Shown piece by piece: positions 6,518 to 6,779 of a stretch of DNA of 6,779 bases; positions within the stretch are counted from its first letter, which is position 1; the number at the start of each line of letters is the position of its first letter. The stretch covers positions 1 through 6,779 of the forward strand of contig CAZSOQ010000271.1 in the NCBI GenBank assembly GCA_964608495.1. The letters run 5' to 3'. Position numbers and translations under genes: made by a program. Source of the DNA: JAKORR01 sp964608495 (GTDB lineage: Bacteria > Armatimonadota > Zipacnadia > Zipacnadales > FEN-943). Below the pieces are notes generated by a model that ran no database searches, was not told where the DNA came from, and saw nothing but the letters and a program-made list of their open reading frames with translations.

Positions 6518-6779
6518 CTACTCAGCACGCGCCGGCCCGGGAACCCAGCCCGCCTCCCTGACCATCGTCGTCGCACGGAAGAGGCTCTCGGGCGTGCCGG
6601 CGTCCGACCAGCCCGGCTCCAGGATATCGTACTCGAGCAGCCCGCGCTGCAGGTAGGCGTTGTTGACGTCTGTGATCTCGTACTGCCCGCGATCGGACAG
6701 CTTGAGGGTGGGCAGGATCTCCCAGAGCGCCTCGTCGTACATGTAGAAGCCCGTCACCGCGAAGCTGCTCGGCGGGCGG
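6518..6779 (-). CDS. Sugar-1-phosphate nucleotidyltransferase, C-terminal part (5' end outside window)
   Basis: Only the last 86 or so residues are visible; the frame is open to the right edge, so the gene is truncated by the window and not necessarily broken. It matches the C-terminal part of RmlA/GlmU-type enzymes that join sugar-1-phosphate and an NTP to give an NDP-sugar plus pyrophosphate. Landmarks by position in the visible part are AVTGFYMYD (7-15), LSDRGQYEITDVNNAYL (27-43) and WSDAGTPESL (57-66), equivalent to the AVTGxYxYD, SxRGExEITD and WxDTGTxESL motifs of glucose-1-phosphate thymidylyltransferases. The Asp in ITD is, as I recall it, a metal ligand in the family. The GTG at 6757 falls inside the conserved AVTG strand, so it is not the real start. 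The family call is sure, but the nucleotide and sugar are not. The 67-base gap to the next gene allows co-transcription. Confidence 0.87.
   Translation of the reverse strand, partial: RPPSSFAVTGFYMYDEALWEILPTLKLSDRGQYEITDVNNAYLQRGLLEYDILEPGWSDAGTPESLFRATTMVREAGWVPGPARAE

Noticed and set aside
6451..6576. Extended cyclase start at 6576
   Set aside because: The extension would overlap the nucleotidyltransferase gene and adds an Arg-rich stretch unlike the family. The ATG at 6450 has an SD-like site and begins at the expected first strand.

Overview
The window is G+C-rich bacterial DNA (roughly 70% by eye) with dense coding, Shine-Dalgarno-like sites and two GTG starts. The protein families present (an oversized multi-domain glycosidase, a xylose-isomerase-like TIM barrel, a cyclase-fold protein and a metallo-beta-lactamase-fold hydrolase) recall high-GC environmental lineages such as Planctomycetota, Armatimonadota or Chloroflexota. 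Nothing in the sequence fixes the taxon, so that placement is inference.

Layout. Bases 1-65 are a short GC-rich leader with a strong ribosome binding site. Bases 66-4028 (+) encode a single 1320-residue protein. It has two tandem Rossmann/GATase1-like modules, a beta-sandwich linker, a clan-A-type glycoside hydrolase TIM barrel with both catalytic glutamates visible, and about 370 residues of C-terminal accessory modules. A 60-base GC-rich gap (4029-4088) separates it from a convergent minus-strand set. Reading that set 5' to 3': the C-terminal end of a sugar-1-phosphate nucleotidyltransferase (RmlA-like) that runs off the right edge (6518-6779), a 67-base gap with a perfect hairpin, a cyclase-fold protein (5785-6450), a sugar-phosphate isomerase/epimerase-like TIM barrel (4892-5788), and an MBL-fold hydrolase (4089-4889).

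The last three minus-strand genes are tightly packed. The first pair shares a 4-base GTGA overlap and the second pair is separated by 2 bases. Each has an SD-like purine run about 10 bases before its start, so they very likely form one transcript with coupled translation. An isomerase/epimerase fold beside two hydrolase folds suggests a small carbohydrate or polyol/lactone conversion module, but no substrate can be read from sequence. The convergent glycosidase could release the sugars involved; that is only a hypothesis.

The most unusual points are the near-complete loss of the canonical metal-binding motif in the cyclase-fold protein, the multi-Rossmann architecture of the glycosidase with an unassigned C-terminus, and the Glu-to-Gln change at the expected first metal ligand of the isomerase-like protein. 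I see no CRISPR array, tRNA, rRNA, transposase, integrase or phage signature, and no evidence for a defence system.
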